Part shown: in pieces, positions 21,869 to 22,462 of the stretch | How the letters are laid out: each line of letters starts with the position of its first letter | Position numbering within the stretch: position 1 is the first letter of the stretch | NCBI GenBank assembly: GCA_035544515.1 | Contig: DATKEG010000099.1 | Span: forward strand, 1 to 22,462 | Direction: 5' to 3' | Source of the DNA: DATKEG01 sp035544515 | GTDB taxonomy: Bacteria; Acidobacteriota; Vicinamibacteria; Fen-336 | Length of the DNA stretch: 22,462 nt | The notes under the pieces: generated by a model | Told to the model about the DNA's origin: nothing | Database searches by the model: none | The model's input: the letters and a program-made list of their open reading frames with translations, nothing else | Position numbers and translations under genes: made by a program

Positions 21869-22345
21869 ATGGAACATGACCGATCGCTGCGGAGCCACCT
21901 GCGGAAGCTCCTCGACTGGGAGGACGCCCACGCCGGCTTCGACGCGGCGGTGGAGGGCATCGCCCCCGCCCTGCGAGGCCAGGCTCCCACGGGGCTGCCG
22001 CATTCGCCGTGGCAGCTCCTGGAGCACGTGCGCCGGTGCCAGAAGGACATCCTCGATTTCTGCCGCAGGCCCGACTACGTCGAGCCGAAATCGACGGACG
22101 AGTACTGGCCGGCCTCGGCGGCGCCGCCGAGCGACGCGGCCTGGGACGAGAGCATCGCCGCTTTCCGCCAGGACCGCGAGGCGCTGCGCCGGATGGCGGA
22201 CGACCCGGCGGTGGACCTGTTCGCCCGGGTGCCGCAAGGCACCGGGCAAACCTACCTCCGCGAGCTGCTCCTGGTCGCGGACCACAACGCCTATCACGTG
22301 GGACAGCTGGTTCTCGTGCGCCGGCTGCTCGGGGACTGGAAGTGA
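21869..22345 (+). CDS. DinB superfamily protein (putative metal-dependent)
   Basis: A 158-residue protein of the DinB/YfiT-like four-helix-bundle superfamily. The three metal-ligand histidines are visible: His53 in PWQLLEHVRRCQKDIL, and His139 and His143 in ADHNAYHVGQLVLVRRLLG. Length and helix pattern match the DinB_2 type. Members include thiol-dependent transferases (bacillithiol or mycothiol users) and many uncharacterised stress-linked proteins; the substrate here is unknown. ATG 21869 has GAGGA 6 bases upstream. It is not in tight overlap with gltD and may have its own promoter within the 61-base gap that holds the palindrome. It converges with the gene at the right edge. Confidence 0.85.
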   Translation: MEHDRSLRSHLRKLLDWEDAHAGFDAAVEGIAPALRGQAPTGLPHSPWQLLEHVRRCQKDILDFCRRPDYVEPKSTDEYWPASAAPPSDAAWDESIAAFRQDREALRRMADDPAVDLFARVPQGTGQTYLRELLLVADHNAYHVGQLVLVRRLLGDWK

Positions 22346-22384
22346 ACACCGCCCCGGCCGCTGCCGCCGCCCAGCCAACGTGGG

Positions 22385-22462
22385 TCAGGCCGGGATGGGG
22401 TTCTCCTCGTCCCGGACGAAGTGGGACAGGAACTCGCGCAGGCGCCGCTCCTCGGTGCGCTT
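22385..22462 (-). CDS. C-terminal end of an unidentified gene (5' part outside window)
   Basis: On the minus strand a frame enters from the right edge and stops at TGA 22387-22385, giving 25 residues ending LSHFVRDEENPIPA. The frame and the Arg/Glu-rich amphipathic character suggest a real protein tail, but the fragment is too short to assign. It converges with the DinB-like gene across a 39-base gap in which no clear terminator is visible. Confidence 0.45.
   Translation of the reverse strand, partial: KRTEERRLREFLSHFVRDEENPIPA

Overview
This is a very GC-rich bacterial window with closely packed genes and no stretch over 300 bases without a gene; the longest non-coding stretch is about 177 bases. 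A signal-peptide, beta-barrel-like protein and a Wzx/Wzz/Wzy-type surface glycan locus suggest a diderm (Gram-negative type) organism. Base composition and gene content would fit a high-GC soil or sediment lineage such as Acidobacteriota, Myxococcota or Methylomirabilota, but no marker gene here fixes the phylum.

Left part (1-12101, all minus strand): a surface-polysaccharide assembly locus. In transcription order it holds a GT4 glycosyltransferase (12101-10950), a second GT4 enzyme (10953-9763), the initiating polyprenyl-phosphate sugar transferase (9677-8967), a short Wzz-like chain-length protein without kinase domain (8936-8283), an O-antigen ligase/Wzy-like polymerase (8308-6743), a GT4 enzyme fused to a C-terminal APH-like kinase (6750-4552), a Wzx-like flippase fused to its own C-terminal APH-like kinase (4549-1991), a membrane GT2 glycosyltransferase (1994-825), and the N-terminal part of an outer-membrane protein (828-1, running off the window). 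Most junctions overlap by 4 to 26 bases, so this reads as a translationally coupled operon. Together these genes would start, extend, flip, polymerise and possibly phosphorylate an undecaprenol-linked glycan.

Middle (12207-14183): a membrane-anchored MutS-like ATPase on the minus strand, upstream of and possibly co-transcribed with the glycan genes, and a 177-base divergent promoter region containing a 14-bp perfect palindrome.

Right part (14184-22345, plus strand): an aspartokinase whose N-terminal KFGGTS loop is replaced, then gltB and gltD (NADPH glutamate synthase large and small subunits), an 18-bp perfect palindrome, and a DinB-family protein. The 3' end of an unidentified minus-strand gene lies at the right edge.

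The most unusual feature is the pair of neighbouring fusions in which two different glycan-assembly proteins (a glycosyltransferase and a flippase) each carry an apparently intact aminoglycoside-phosphotransferase-fold kinase with the same HGDFW signature. This suggests a glycan-phosphorylation step tethered to the assembly line. The substrate is unknown.
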